This document shows, in pieces, positions 43,180 through 50,414 of a stretch of DNA of 64,000 bases. The notes beneath the pieces are model-generated. The model did no database searches, was not told the DNA's origin, and saw only the letters and a program-made list of their open reading frames with translations. The stretch covers positions 62,001-126,000 of the forward strand of contig JAQXHC010000041.1 in NCBI GenBank assembly GCA_029007035.1, read 5' to 3'. The position numbers and the translations under genes are program-made. Source of the DNA: Oscillospiraceae bacterium (GTDB taxonomy: Bacteria > Bacillota > Clostridia > Oscillospirales > Ruminococcaceae). The number at the start of each line of letters is the position of its first letter. Position 1 is the first letter of the stretch.

Positions 43180-44733
43180 ATGAGTAAAAAAGAAACGGGC
43201 GAAAAAAAGCCCAGAAATCTTAAAAAATTCAAATATGGCTCGATGTCGTTTGTAATAATCGTTCTTGTTGTTGCAATTGTCGTTGCAATCAACATCATAA
43301 CGGGACTGCTCATGAAGCGTTACCCGATTAAGCTTGATCTTACATCGGATAAGCGTTACGAGCTTTGCGATGAGACTATCGAGGCTCTGAAAAATCTTGA
43401 TACCGATGTTGATATTGCCGTAATCTATCCTAAGGAGGCATTTGAAAGCCTTGCAAATTATTACGGTGTTCCCTATGACATGATCCCTGAAATCCTTGAA
43501 AAATACCAGATTTATGCCAAGGACGGAAACGGCAGCATCAATGTTGAATACATTGATTCAACCAAGGATCCGGATAAGGTAAACAAGTATTCAAAATATT
43601 ATAACGGCGAACTATCCGATGGATATGTCGTTGTATATGCAAACGAACAGGTCAAAGTAACGCATATTGCACAGATGTTTACATCGGGCAGCCAGAGCTA
43701 TTACCAGCAGAGCAACGGTATACAGTTTGTCGGTGAAAGCGCGATCACTTCGGCAATACTTGCCGTTACAGATGCAAATCCTGTAAAGGCAGCGTTCATG
43801 ATCTATGCAGATTCCACTCAGCAAAATCTTGCTTTCAGTATGCAGGCAACATATTCAGCTGAACAATCATTCGAACAATTTCTTTCAAAGAACGGCTATG
43901 AGATCGGATATACTGACATTCAGACAAACGAAATCAGCCGTGACGACTATGATATTGTTGTTCTCCCCGGTATTGAATACGATATCAGCGAGGATACCGT
44001 AGACGCTCTTGAAACATTCCTCTATAACGACAGCAAATACGGAAAAAGCGTTGTATATCTCGGCGGATATATCGCTTCGGATATGCCGAATCTCACTGCG
44101 TTCCTTGATAAATGGGGAATCGGAGTTGATGCAAGCTTCATTAACGATGAAACAAACTGCATGACCGTTACACTTGCGTCAATGGGAAGCTCGGGACTTG
44201 TTCCGACCGTTAATGTCAGCGACAGCGAAAAAGTCGGTACGCTTCCGAATACAACTCTTCCGATCGTTGCACCAATCACAAGAGCAGTCAATGTTCTTGA
44301 CAAGAACACCGAATATGTAGTTACAGAGCTTCTTAAATCAAACGGAACATCATATCTTATCAATCCGGAGGATTCCGAAAATGCAGGTGAAAATGGAGAA
44401 TACAGCGCGGCGGTTCTTTCAACAAGAGAGCTTCAGTCAGGTGTGGATATTCTTCAGAGCAACGTGCTTGCAATCGGCTCGATCTTCATGGCGGATAACA
44501 CTATCCTGAACAATACAAGCTCATATAACAATGCAAATGTACTTCTTAACATCGTTAACGGAATCGCAGGCAAAGATGACGCAGTTATAATTCCTCAGAA
44601 GAACCTCGAAACCTCAACACTCGCCCTTACATCGGGACAGCTCAAGGGACTCAAGATTCTCGTTGAATGGATTATTCCGCTTGTAGTGGTTGCAGCGGGT
44701 GTCGTTATACTTGTAAGGAGAAAGAATCGATGA
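43180..44733 (+). CDS. GldG-like exporter component (DUF4350-type)
   Basis: 517 residues. A cytosolic basic N-terminus and one membrane helix (about 24-45) precede a large extracellular domain beginning MKRYPIKLDLTSDKRYELCDETIEALKNL, the hallmark of GldG-type proteins. A ThuA/GATase-like core (DIVVLPGIEYDISEDTVDALETFL) is at about 265-300, and a C-terminal membrane helix (EWIIPLVVVAAGVVILV) ends in RRKNR. In Bacteroidetes, GldG works with GldA and GldF in gliding; here the role is an unknown export or envelope task. The stop overlaps the next start (ATGA). Confidence 0.85.
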   Translation: MSKKETGEKKPRNLKKFKYGSMSFVIIVLVVAIVVAINIITGLLMKRYPIKLDLTSDKRYELCDETIEALKNLDTDVDIAVIYPKEAFESLANYYGVPYDMIPEILEKYQIYAKDGNGSINVEYIDSTKDPDKVNKYSKYYNGELSDGYVVVYANEQVKVTHIAQMFTSGSQSYYQQSNGIQFVGESAITSAILAVTDANPVKAAFMIYADSTQQNLAFSMQATYSAEQSFEQFLSKNGYEIGYTDIQTNEISRDDYDIVVLPGIEYDISEDTVDALETFLYNDSKYGKSVVYLGGYIASDMPNLTAFLDKWGIGVDASFINDETNCMTVTLASMGSSGLVPTVNVSDSEKVGTLPNTTLPIVAPITRAVNVLDKNTEYVVTELLKSNGTSYLINPEDSENAGENGEYSAAVLSTRELQSGVDILQSNVLAIGSIFMADNTILNNTSSYNNANVLLNIVNGIAGKDDAVIIPQKNLETSTLALTSGQLKGLKILVEWIIPLVVVAAGVVILVRRKNR

Positions 44734-46220
44734 AAAAAGCAGCAAAGGGCATTATCGGTCTTGCAGCAGTCCTTGCCGTTCTCGGCGGGGGCGTGGCTGC
44801 GCTCAGGCTAACCGAGCCTGATGAATCGCAGGAAAGCTCTGCGGAATCATCGGAGGTTTACGGCGCAGGCAGGGTTATTCTTGAAGACGGGGATATTGAA
44901 AGCGTAAAGCTGAAAAATACTTCCGGAGAAATGAATATCATACTCGACAGCAGCAATTCAACCGACACTGCGGCTGTATACACCATTGAGGGTTACGAGG
45001 ATATTCCGCTTGTGACAGCGACGGTGAGCGCTGCTGTTAACGGAGCAAAGGGACTTACCTCTGCGGCGGTCGCCTCCGATGACTGTAACGAGCTTGAAAA
45101 ATATGGTCTTTCGTCTCCCGAAATCACTGCGGAATATCACTATGCTTCGGGCAAAACTGTAACATTAAGCATAGGCGATAAGGTTCCGACAGCTTCAAAT
45201 TATTATGTCAAGACTTCTGAAAATAATACTGTTTATACTGTATCGTCGGGAAGTCTGACTAACTACAGCAAGTCGGTTGAGGAATTTGTGTCGTCGACAA
45301 TTCTTGAGGAGCCTGCCGAAGAGGATTATCCGATCATCAGCAGCCTCCGCATTGAGCGCGAAGATATGGACAGCGATATTTATCTTGAATATAACGAGCA
45401 CAGTGATGATAAATACTGGGGCGGTTCGTCAGCCGCACATATAATGGTTGAGCCGGTCGATGCTTTTCTCTCCGTAGAAAGATCCGAGTCGATTACAAAC
45501 GGACTTTTCGGACTTACTTCAAAAGGAGTCTACAGCATTCATCCCGGTGAATCCGAAATTGCCGAGGCAGGTCTCGCCGAACCATTCTGCCGTGTTACGA
45601 TGAAGTGCGATGACGGAAGCAGCTACGTTTTTATCATGAGTGAACCGTACGTCGATGAAAACGGAAAGAAGCTCCACTACGCTATGTTTGAAGGCGGAAA
45701 TATAATCTATATTGTGTCCGCAGACGATGCTCAGTGGGGGACGGTTAAGCTTATTGATATAACATCGAAAATATTTGTAGGTTCAAACGTCTGGTGCATT
45801 TCAGAACTTAAAATAGGCGGAAGGGACGTTGTCGACAGCGATATCGTTATCAGCCCCTCAGATGCCGTAACCGATATGGACAGCCGTTCATCAAAGACTA
45901 TGAATGCAACGCGCAACGGTGCTGAGATTGATTCCGAGCGATACAGATCTTATTATTCGCTTCTGATCAATCTTCCGGCGGAGGAATTCGCCCTTGATGC
46001 TGAAATACCGTCAACCGAGCCGATACTGACGCTGAATATAACCGATTCATACAAGAATACAGTTACCGACATCAGGTTCTATGATTATTCTTCCATGAGT
46101 GCACTGGTCGTTGTGGATGGAAAGAGTAAGTATCTTTGCAACAAGTCTCAGATAGAGATGATGGCTGACAATGCAAACAGATTTGAAACCGGAGAGGATT
46201 TCGTTACTACATGGAAATAA
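44730..46220 (+). CDS. DUF4340 domain membrane-anchored exporter partner
   Basis: 496 residues from ATG 44730, which overlaps the preceding stop and has SD AAGGAGAAAG. An N-terminal membrane helix (about 6-24) is followed by repeated extracellular beta-rich segments: SVKLKNTSGEMNIILDSS, YGLSSPEITAEYHYASGKTVTLSIGD and YYVKTSENNTVYTVSSGSL, the DUF4340 pattern. It accompanies GldG-like proteins in many Firmicutes. It may shape substrate binding outside the membrane; the function is unknown. Confidence 0.82.
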   Translation: MKKAAKGIIGLAAVLAVLGGGVAALRLTEPDESQESSAESSEVYGAGRVILEDGDIESVKLKNTSGEMNIILDSSNSTDTAAVYTIEGYEDIPLVTATVSAAVNGAKGLTSAAVASDDCNELEKYGLSSPEITAEYHYASGKTVTLSIGDKVPTASNYYVKTSENNTVYTVSSGSLTNYSKSVEEFVSSTILEEPAEEDYPIISSLRIEREDMDSDIYLEYNEHSDDKYWGGSSAAHIMVEPVDAFLSVERSESITNGLFGLTSKGVYSIHPGESEIAEAGLAEPFCRVTMKCDDGSSYVFIMSEPYVDENGKKLHYAMFEGGNIIYIVSADDAQWGTVKLIDITSKIFVGSNVWCISELKIGGRDVVDSDIVISPSDAVTDMDSRSSKTMNATRNGAEIDSERYRSYYSLLINLPAEEFALDAEIPSTEPILTLNITDSYKNTVTDIRFYDYSSMSALVVVDGKSKYLCNKSQIEMMADNANRFETGEDFVTTWK

Positions 46221-46242
46221 TAAACAGTAAGGAGGATTCAAA

Positions 46243-46530
46243 ATGAGCGAAAAATTTTACACCTACAAGGGGTATCCTCTTGTACGAAACGGCAATATGA
46301 TTTACTACGGCTATATGTCCGACCCGTATGTTATTATGATGCAGATTCTGTCAACCAAAAAAATCGGCAGTGACGAGGTTGCCGATAAGGTCAGAGTAAT
46401 ACAGCTTTCAACTGATCCGAACCTTGATCCCCTTAAAGCCTGTGTGAAAAACACTGAGCGCGAGGGAGGCCTTTACGAGGCTCTTGATGTTGCAAGAGTA
46501 TGGCTTGAAAAGGCGCTTGCAACTGCATAA
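46243..46530 (+). CDS. Small uncharacterised soluble protein
   Basis: 95 residues, SD AAGGAGG nine bases before ATG 46243. The sequence, including YTYKGYPLVRNGNMIYYGYMSDPYVIMMQIL, VADKVRVIQLSTD and LYEALDVARVWLEKALATA, is compact, with no signal or membrane segment. It appears folded and real (strong SD, last gene before a terminator). No family was recognised. It is the last gene of the exporter operon, 22 bp after the DUF4340 gene, but it may have an unrelated cytosolic role. Confidence 0.75.
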   Translation: MSEKFYTYKGYPLVRNGNMIYYGYMSDPYVIMMQILSTKKIGSDEVADKVRVIQLSTDPNLDPLKACVKNTEREGGLYEALDVARVWLEKALATA

Positions 46531-46534
46531 TACG

Positions 46535-46573
46535 AAAAAACCGACAGTCAGACGTTCCGGCTGCCGGTTTTTT
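46535..46573 (+). terminator. Rho-independent terminator of the exporter operon
   Basis: AAAAAACCG (46535-46543) pairs with CGGTTTTTT (46565-46573), with CAG/CTG inside after one mismatch. Confidence 0.8.
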
Positions 46574-46578
46574 ATATT

Positions 46579-46620
46579 AATCCCCGCAATTTTGATAGAT
46601 AAAATTGCAGGGATTAGTTT
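46579..46620. terminator. Hairpin after the convergent CPBP protease gene
   Basis: AATCCCCGCAATTTT (46579-46593) pairs with AAAATTGCAGGGATT (46601-46615) with one G-T. It serves the minus-strand gene, or as a second terminator for the plus-strand operon (AGTTTTATT follows). Confidence 0.6.
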
Positions 46621-46622
46621 TA

Positions 46623-47627
46623 TTATGCCACTGCACGCCAGACAGTAAATAATGTTAGTCCTGCGAACATGATCAGTGTGCATGGAGCAGTAATATAAGT
46701 GAAGAATTTTCTGAAACCATTGACCCCGGGCATTGTATTCTCAACTCTGAAGCTTTCACGGTGACAGCAGATTTCGATGATCAATAGGATAAACCCGGCA
46801 ATCATAAGTCCGATAATCAGCAGTTCAAACACCATAAGCCAGAACATATCGCTCAGGTTATAAAAAACTGCAGAGCTGTCTCCGCTGCTGATTTCGCTGA
46901 TAGCGTCCATATCAATCAGAACCAGTTCAAGTCCTCCGATAAGATTAAGGCAGAAATGAAGTATCATCGGAGGTATCACAGACCCGGTTTTAGCAGTGAG
47001 AAAGCAGGCGAAAATTCCCAGAGTTGCAGTGTAAATGGTCTGCTCGTAGTTTCCGTGCCAGAGTCCGAAGGTGATTCCGCCGAGAATAATCATTGACCAT
47101 GTGCCGTAGTTTCTCGTGCTCCTGTAAATAGACGCACGGAAGAGCATTTCTTCGAAAACAGGAGCAAGCACAACGACGGATATAAATGTTCCGCACTTGC
47201 TGACCCAGTTGTCATCAGCGGTTATTTTGGCAGGGTGCAGCTCAATTCCGGTAAGACTCTGAATAAATGTGAAAAGGAAGCTTGATAGGAATGATGCGAT
47301 ATACGTCATACCGAGAATAATAATAATCCATTTGAAAACCCAGCCTGCGGACTGTTTTGGCTTAACATATCCGTCACGGAGCTTAAATCCGTTTTTTCTC
47401 ATTGCTTTCGCCATCAGCAGTATCAGCGGAACTCCGATGACATAAATAATCAGGTAGCTGATCAGCGTTTCCGTACCGTAAAAATATTCCGATTTCGGAC
47501 TTATGAAAATCCTTGTAATCAGCGGTGAAAGTATTGCTCCTATAAACATGATCGCGTAAAAGACAATGATTGTAAGAGAATTTATATTTGAACATTTTCG
47601 TATTTCCTTTTTGAGATTTTTGTCCAT
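46623..47627 (-). CDS. CPBP (CAAX) family intramembrane metalloprotease
   Basis: 334 residues from ATG 47627 with SD AGAAAGG about 11 bases upstream; a longer reading to 47678 starts within the repeat. About eight membrane helices. Abi/CPBP motifs: EEMLFRASIYRS (motif 1, the EExxxR pattern) and FGLWHGNYEQTIYTA (motif 2, FxxxH), and an LHFCLNLIGG region supplying a further His and Asn. Family members process prenylated or bacteriocin-type peptides or act in immunity. It is monocistronic, with a consensus promoter and a leader of about 125 bases carrying a repeat end. Confidence 0.85.
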   Translation of the reverse strand: MDKNLKKEIRKCSNINSLTIIVFYAIMFIGAILSPLITRIFISPKSEYFYGTETLISYLIIYVIGVPLILLMAKAMRKNGFKLRDGYVKPKQSAGWVFKWIIIILGMTYIASFLSSFLFTFIQSLTGIELHPAKITADDNWVSKCGTFISVVVLAPVFEEMLFRASIYRSTRNYGTWSMIILGGITFGLWHGNYEQTIYTATLGIFACFLTAKTGSVIPPMILHFCLNLIGGLELVLIDMDAISEISSGDSSAVFYNLSDMFWLMVFELLIIGLMIAGFILLIIEICCHRESFRVENTMPGVNGFRKFFTYITAPCTLIMFAGLTLFTVWRAVA

Positions 47628-47655
47628 TCTAAAAGCAACCTTTCTATTGATATAA

Positions 47656-47744
47656 GGCAATACCGCGTCTGTAAACATTCATAGAATCAGTATAACCGTA
47701 TTGGATGAGCAATTAGGGCGCTGAGTGATAATGTCAACACGCCC
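47656..47744 (-). repeat. Hairpin-repeat end and stem in the leader of the CPBP gene
   Basis: GGCAATACCGC (47656-47666) reads GCGGTATTGCC on the gene strand, lying just before the SD, as in other copies. Further 5' in the leader, AGGGCG pairs with CGCCCT (47715-47745). The partner arm of the repeat is not clear. Confidence 0.45.
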
Positions 47745-47758
47745 TGATAAGTAAAGTA

Positions 47759-47787
47759 ATTATACCACGAAAACTCCGGTGTGTCAA
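47759..47787 (-). promoter_or_regulatory. Consensus sigma-A promoter of the CPBP gene
   Basis: Minus strand: TTGACA (47787-47782), a 17-bp spacer and TATAAT (47764-47759), a perfect match. This and the miaB promoter account for the 399-bp gap. Confidence 0.9.
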
Positions 47788-47958
47788 TAATCAGCGAATT
47801 ATCGCCAATCAAGACAGGTAAGCTGCTTTTATGTCAGCAGATCATTGTTTCTGTAAATAATCTCAGAGGATAATGAAGCGGCAGTGCGAACCCCGGGAAT
47901 ATTATTGAGACGTAAATGCTCGTGGTAAAAAATGCCTCGGAAAAATATCAATGTGACC

Positions 47959-47987
47959 TTGAATTAAAACAAAAAGTGTGTTATAAT
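47959..47987 (+). promoter_or_regulatory. Sigma-A promoter of miaB
   Basis: TTGAAT at 47959-47964, a 17-bp spacer and TATAAT at 47982-47987. It gives a leader of about 33 bases. Confidence 0.8.
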
Positions 47988-48026
47988 ATTTATTATGGGA
48001 TTTTGTACGGTAAGGAGTGCTGTATA

Positions 48027-49388
48027 ATGACGGATATGGAAGCATTAAGAGAAAGATTGGGCGGAGAGAAGCCAAAAAAAGCTTTTGTGCGAAGCTTTGG
48101 CTGTCAGCTCAATGTCTCGGACGGCGAAAAAATCAAGGGACTGCTGAAAAGTGCAGGCTATAGCTTTGCGGAGTCGGAAAGCGATGCCGATCTTATTATA
48201 CTCAACACCTGCGCTGTCAGAGAAAATGCGGAGGACCGCGTTTTCGGCATCGTGGGCAGCATGAAGCACCTTAAAGACAGCAATCCCGGACTGATAATCG
48301 GAATAAGCGGTTGTATGACTGCTCAGAAACATATTGCGGAGAAAATAAGAAAATCATATCCGCAGGTAGATTTTGTACTGGGCACATCAGCTCTGAATTC
48401 GCTTCCGGGACTGCTTCTTGATTGTATGAATGGCAGTAAATTTGCGGCTGACACTAACGAATACACCGGTTTTGCAGAGGGAACGGAACAGGTTCGCGAG
48501 AGCAGCTTTAAGGCTTCTGTACCGATAATGTTCGGGTGCAATAATTTCTGTACATACTGCATCGTTCCGTATGTACGCGGCAGAGAACGAAGCAGACGGT
48601 CGGAGGATATAATAAACGAGGTCAGACAGCTTGCAGCAGGAGGTTATAAAGAGATTATGCTCCTCGGGCAGAATGTCAATTCCTATGGAAATGATTCTGC
48701 GGACGAGATAAGCTTTCCCGAGCTGCTCAGGCGTATCAACGCTATTGAAGGCGATTTTATTATAAGGTTCATGTCGTCTCACCCTAAGGATGCAACAAGG
48801 GAACTGCTTGACGTGATTCTCGGCTGTGAAAAGGTCGCAAAGCATCTGCATCTTCCCGTTCAGAGCGGAAGCGACAGAATCCTCGCAGAGATGAACAGAC
48901 GGTATACCGTGAAAAAATATCTCGAAACCGTTGACTATCTCCGCAGCCGCGATAAGGATTTTTCACTTACAACAGATATAATTGTGGGTTTTCCAAACGA
49001 GAGCGACGAGGATTTTGAGGCAACTGTAAGCCTGATGAAGCGTGTGAAATACGACAATATCTATTCTTTCATTTACTCAAAGCGGACAGGTACAAAGGCT
49101 GCTGAGATTGATGACAGAATTTCCGATGATGTCAAAAGCAGTCGTATGCGCAGACTGCTGGAGATTCAGCGTGAAATCGCCGCAGAGCATTATCAGCGGT
49201 TTGTAGGCAGAAGAATGCGTGTACTCGTTGAAGAACCGTGCAAAAAGCGTTCGGGCTGGCTTACCGGCAAAAGCAGCGAGTTTATTATAGCCGAATTTGA
49301 GGGTGAACCGTCACTTATCGGAAGCTTCGTTGAAATCGAGGTAATAAAGGCGATGAACTGGGCTGTTGAGGGAAAAATCATATCATAA
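48027..49388 (+). CDS. miaB: tRNA-2-methylthio-N6-dimethylallyladenosine synthase MiaB
   Basis: 453 residues from ATG 48027 with SD AAGGAG. The N-terminal UPF0004 domain has cluster cysteines in FGCQLN (Cys26), NTCAVRE (Cys62) and SGCMTAQ (Cys96). The radical SAM motif CNNFCTYC (Cys171, Cys175, Cys178) is followed by the TRAM domain (GRRMRVLVEEP). It adds the methylthio group to i6A37, whose precursor is made by MiaA, encoded 6 kb downstream. It begins the miaB-ylbF-mutS-mutL-miaA-hfq cluster. Confidence 0.95.
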   Translation: MTDMEALRERLGGEKPKKAFVRSFGCQLNVSDGEKIKGLLKSAGYSFAESESDADLIILNTCAVRENAEDRVFGIVGSMKHLKDSNPGLIIGISGCMTAQKHIAEKIRKSYPQVDFVLGTSALNSLPGLLLDCMNGSKFAADTNEYTGFAEGTEQVRESSFKASVPIMFGCNNFCTYCIVPYVRGRERSRRSEDIINEVRQLAAGGYKEIMLLGQNVNSYGNDSADEISFPELLRRINAIEGDFIIRFMSSHPKDATRELLDVILGCEKVAKHLHLPVQSGSDRILAEMNRRYTVKKYLETVDYLRSRDKDFSLTTDIIVGFPNESDEDFEATVSLMKRVKYDNIYSFIYSKRTGTKAAEIDDRISDDVKSSRMRRLLEIQREIAAEHYQRFVGRRMRVLVEEPCKKRSGWLTGKSSEFIIAEFEGEPSLIGSFVEIEVIKAMNWAVEGKIIS

Positions 49389-49431
49389 AACAAGCTTATT
49401 ATCGGACTGCACAGCGGTCTGAAATAATATC

Positions 49432-49632
49432 GGCAACACCGCGCAAAGTATACCGCTCGGTATGAGAGCCTGTTTAGCATCTTTTCGGTGAATTTTGCCG
49501 GTTTCTGCGTGAAAAATTCTTGCCGGGCGGTAGCTCGCCTGCGATTTTTTGTCTTGAAATCAGCGAAAATTCTCTCGAAAATCTGCATACGCCAAGATAC
49601 TAAGCAAGCTCTAAGCGCTGTGCGGTATTGCC
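49432..49632. mobile_element. 201-bp MITE-like long imperfect palindrome
   Basis: The ends are GGCAACACCGCGCA (49432-49445) and TGTGCGGTATTGCC (49619-49632), 12 of 14 complementary. The interior also pairs: GAGCCTGTTTAGCATCTT with AAGATACTAAGCAAGCTC. No ORF fits. It has the form of a non-autonomous element or a long RNA hairpin, and is the longest copy of the family in this window. With the next element it fills the 431-bp miaB-ylbF gap. Confidence 0.6.
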
Positions 49633-49646
49633 TATAATAATCATTA

Positions 49647-49803
49647 TATTGCTCCTTAAACTAAACCTTTCCGTAAAACCTTGCCGAAAAAACAGAATCT
49701 CTGCGTTGAAATCCTGACATACGGAAGTATGCCTGCGATTTGCGCCCTGATATTTTGTTTTTCGCCTGTGTCTTTTGACAGCGTTTAATTTGGTGGAGCA
49801 ATA
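49647..49803. repeat. 157-bp inverted-repeat element upstream of ylbF
   Basis: Perfect 9-bp ends TATTGCTCC (49647-49655) and GGAGCAATA (49795-49803). Inside is a nested imperfect hairpin from GCCGAAAAAACAG (from 49683) to TTTTGTTTTTCG with the core CATAC-GGAA-GTATG. It shares the string CCTGCGATTT with the neighbouring 201-bp element and ends six bases before the ylbF SD region. Confidence 0.5.
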
Positions 49804-49819
49804 ATACGGAGGAATTAAA

Positions 49820-50224
49820 ATGGATATTATCAAGATGACAAGAGAACTCGGAAAGGCTCTTCAGAGTGACGACAGGTACACGGCATATATGCTTGCAAAA
49901 AAGAAGAACGACGAGGATACCGAGCTTCAGGAGCTTATCGACAGCTTCGATAAGAAAAGGACAGAGCTTAACATGGCAATGAGCGCAGAGGACAAGGATA
50001 CTGATAAAATCAAGACTCTCGATGCAGAAATCAAGGAGACCTATAGTAAAATCATGGGAAATCCGAATATGGTATTTTTCAGCGGAGCACAGTCTGCCCT
50101 TGAGCAGCTTGTTACTGAGATGAATCAGATCATCACAATGTGCGCCAACGGTGAAGACCCTGACACCTGTGAGGTTCAGCATGGCTGCACGGGAAGCTGT
50201 TCTTCATGCAGCGGCTGCCACTGA
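49820..50224 (+). CDS. YlbF/YmcA-family protein with Cys-rich C-terminal tail
   Basis: 134 residues. The helical YlbF domain (TRELGKALQSDDRYTAYMLAKKKN, LQELIDSFDKKRTELN, IMGNPNMVFFSGAQSALEQLVTEMNQII) is followed by a tail with Cys at 108, 117, 123, 127, 130 and 133 and a final His134 (GCTGSCSSCSGCH). Bacillus YlbF, YmcA and YaaT form a complex carrying Fe-S clusters that guides RNase Y and competence/sporulation. A metal or cluster site in this tail is inferred. SD ACGGAGG precedes ATG 49820. Confidence 0.82.
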   Translation: MDIIKMTRELGKALQSDDRYTAYMLAKKKNDEDTELQELIDSFDKKRTELNMAMSAEDKDTDKIKTLDAEIKETYSKIMGNPNMVFFSGAQSALEQLVTEMNQIITMCANGEDPDTCEVQHGCTGSCSSCSGCH

Positions 50225-50320
50225 TCAGCAAAATATGTGTGAACGCACATTTTCGTTAAAAGTCTTTCATTTGAGAAAAAGTTTGAAGTACGGGCATGTT
50301 TATCATGTCCCGCTGTTTGA

Positions 50321-50377
50321 GGCAATAACGCACAAAGCACACAGTTCGGTTTTAAACCGACTCTGTGCGGTGTTGCC
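50321..50377 (+). repeat. 57-bp hairpin repeat upstream of mutS
   Basis: GGCAATAACGCACA (50321-50334) and TGTGCGGTGTTGCC (50364-50377) form the outer stem; TCGGTTT/AAACCGA forms the inner stem. The right arm ends 23 bases before the mutS SD. A separate stem CGGGCATG...CATGTCCCG lies at 50291-50312. Confidence 0.65.
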
Positions 50378-50414
50378 CTGAATTTCTGATTTTATTACAA
50401 AGGAGTATCGTATA

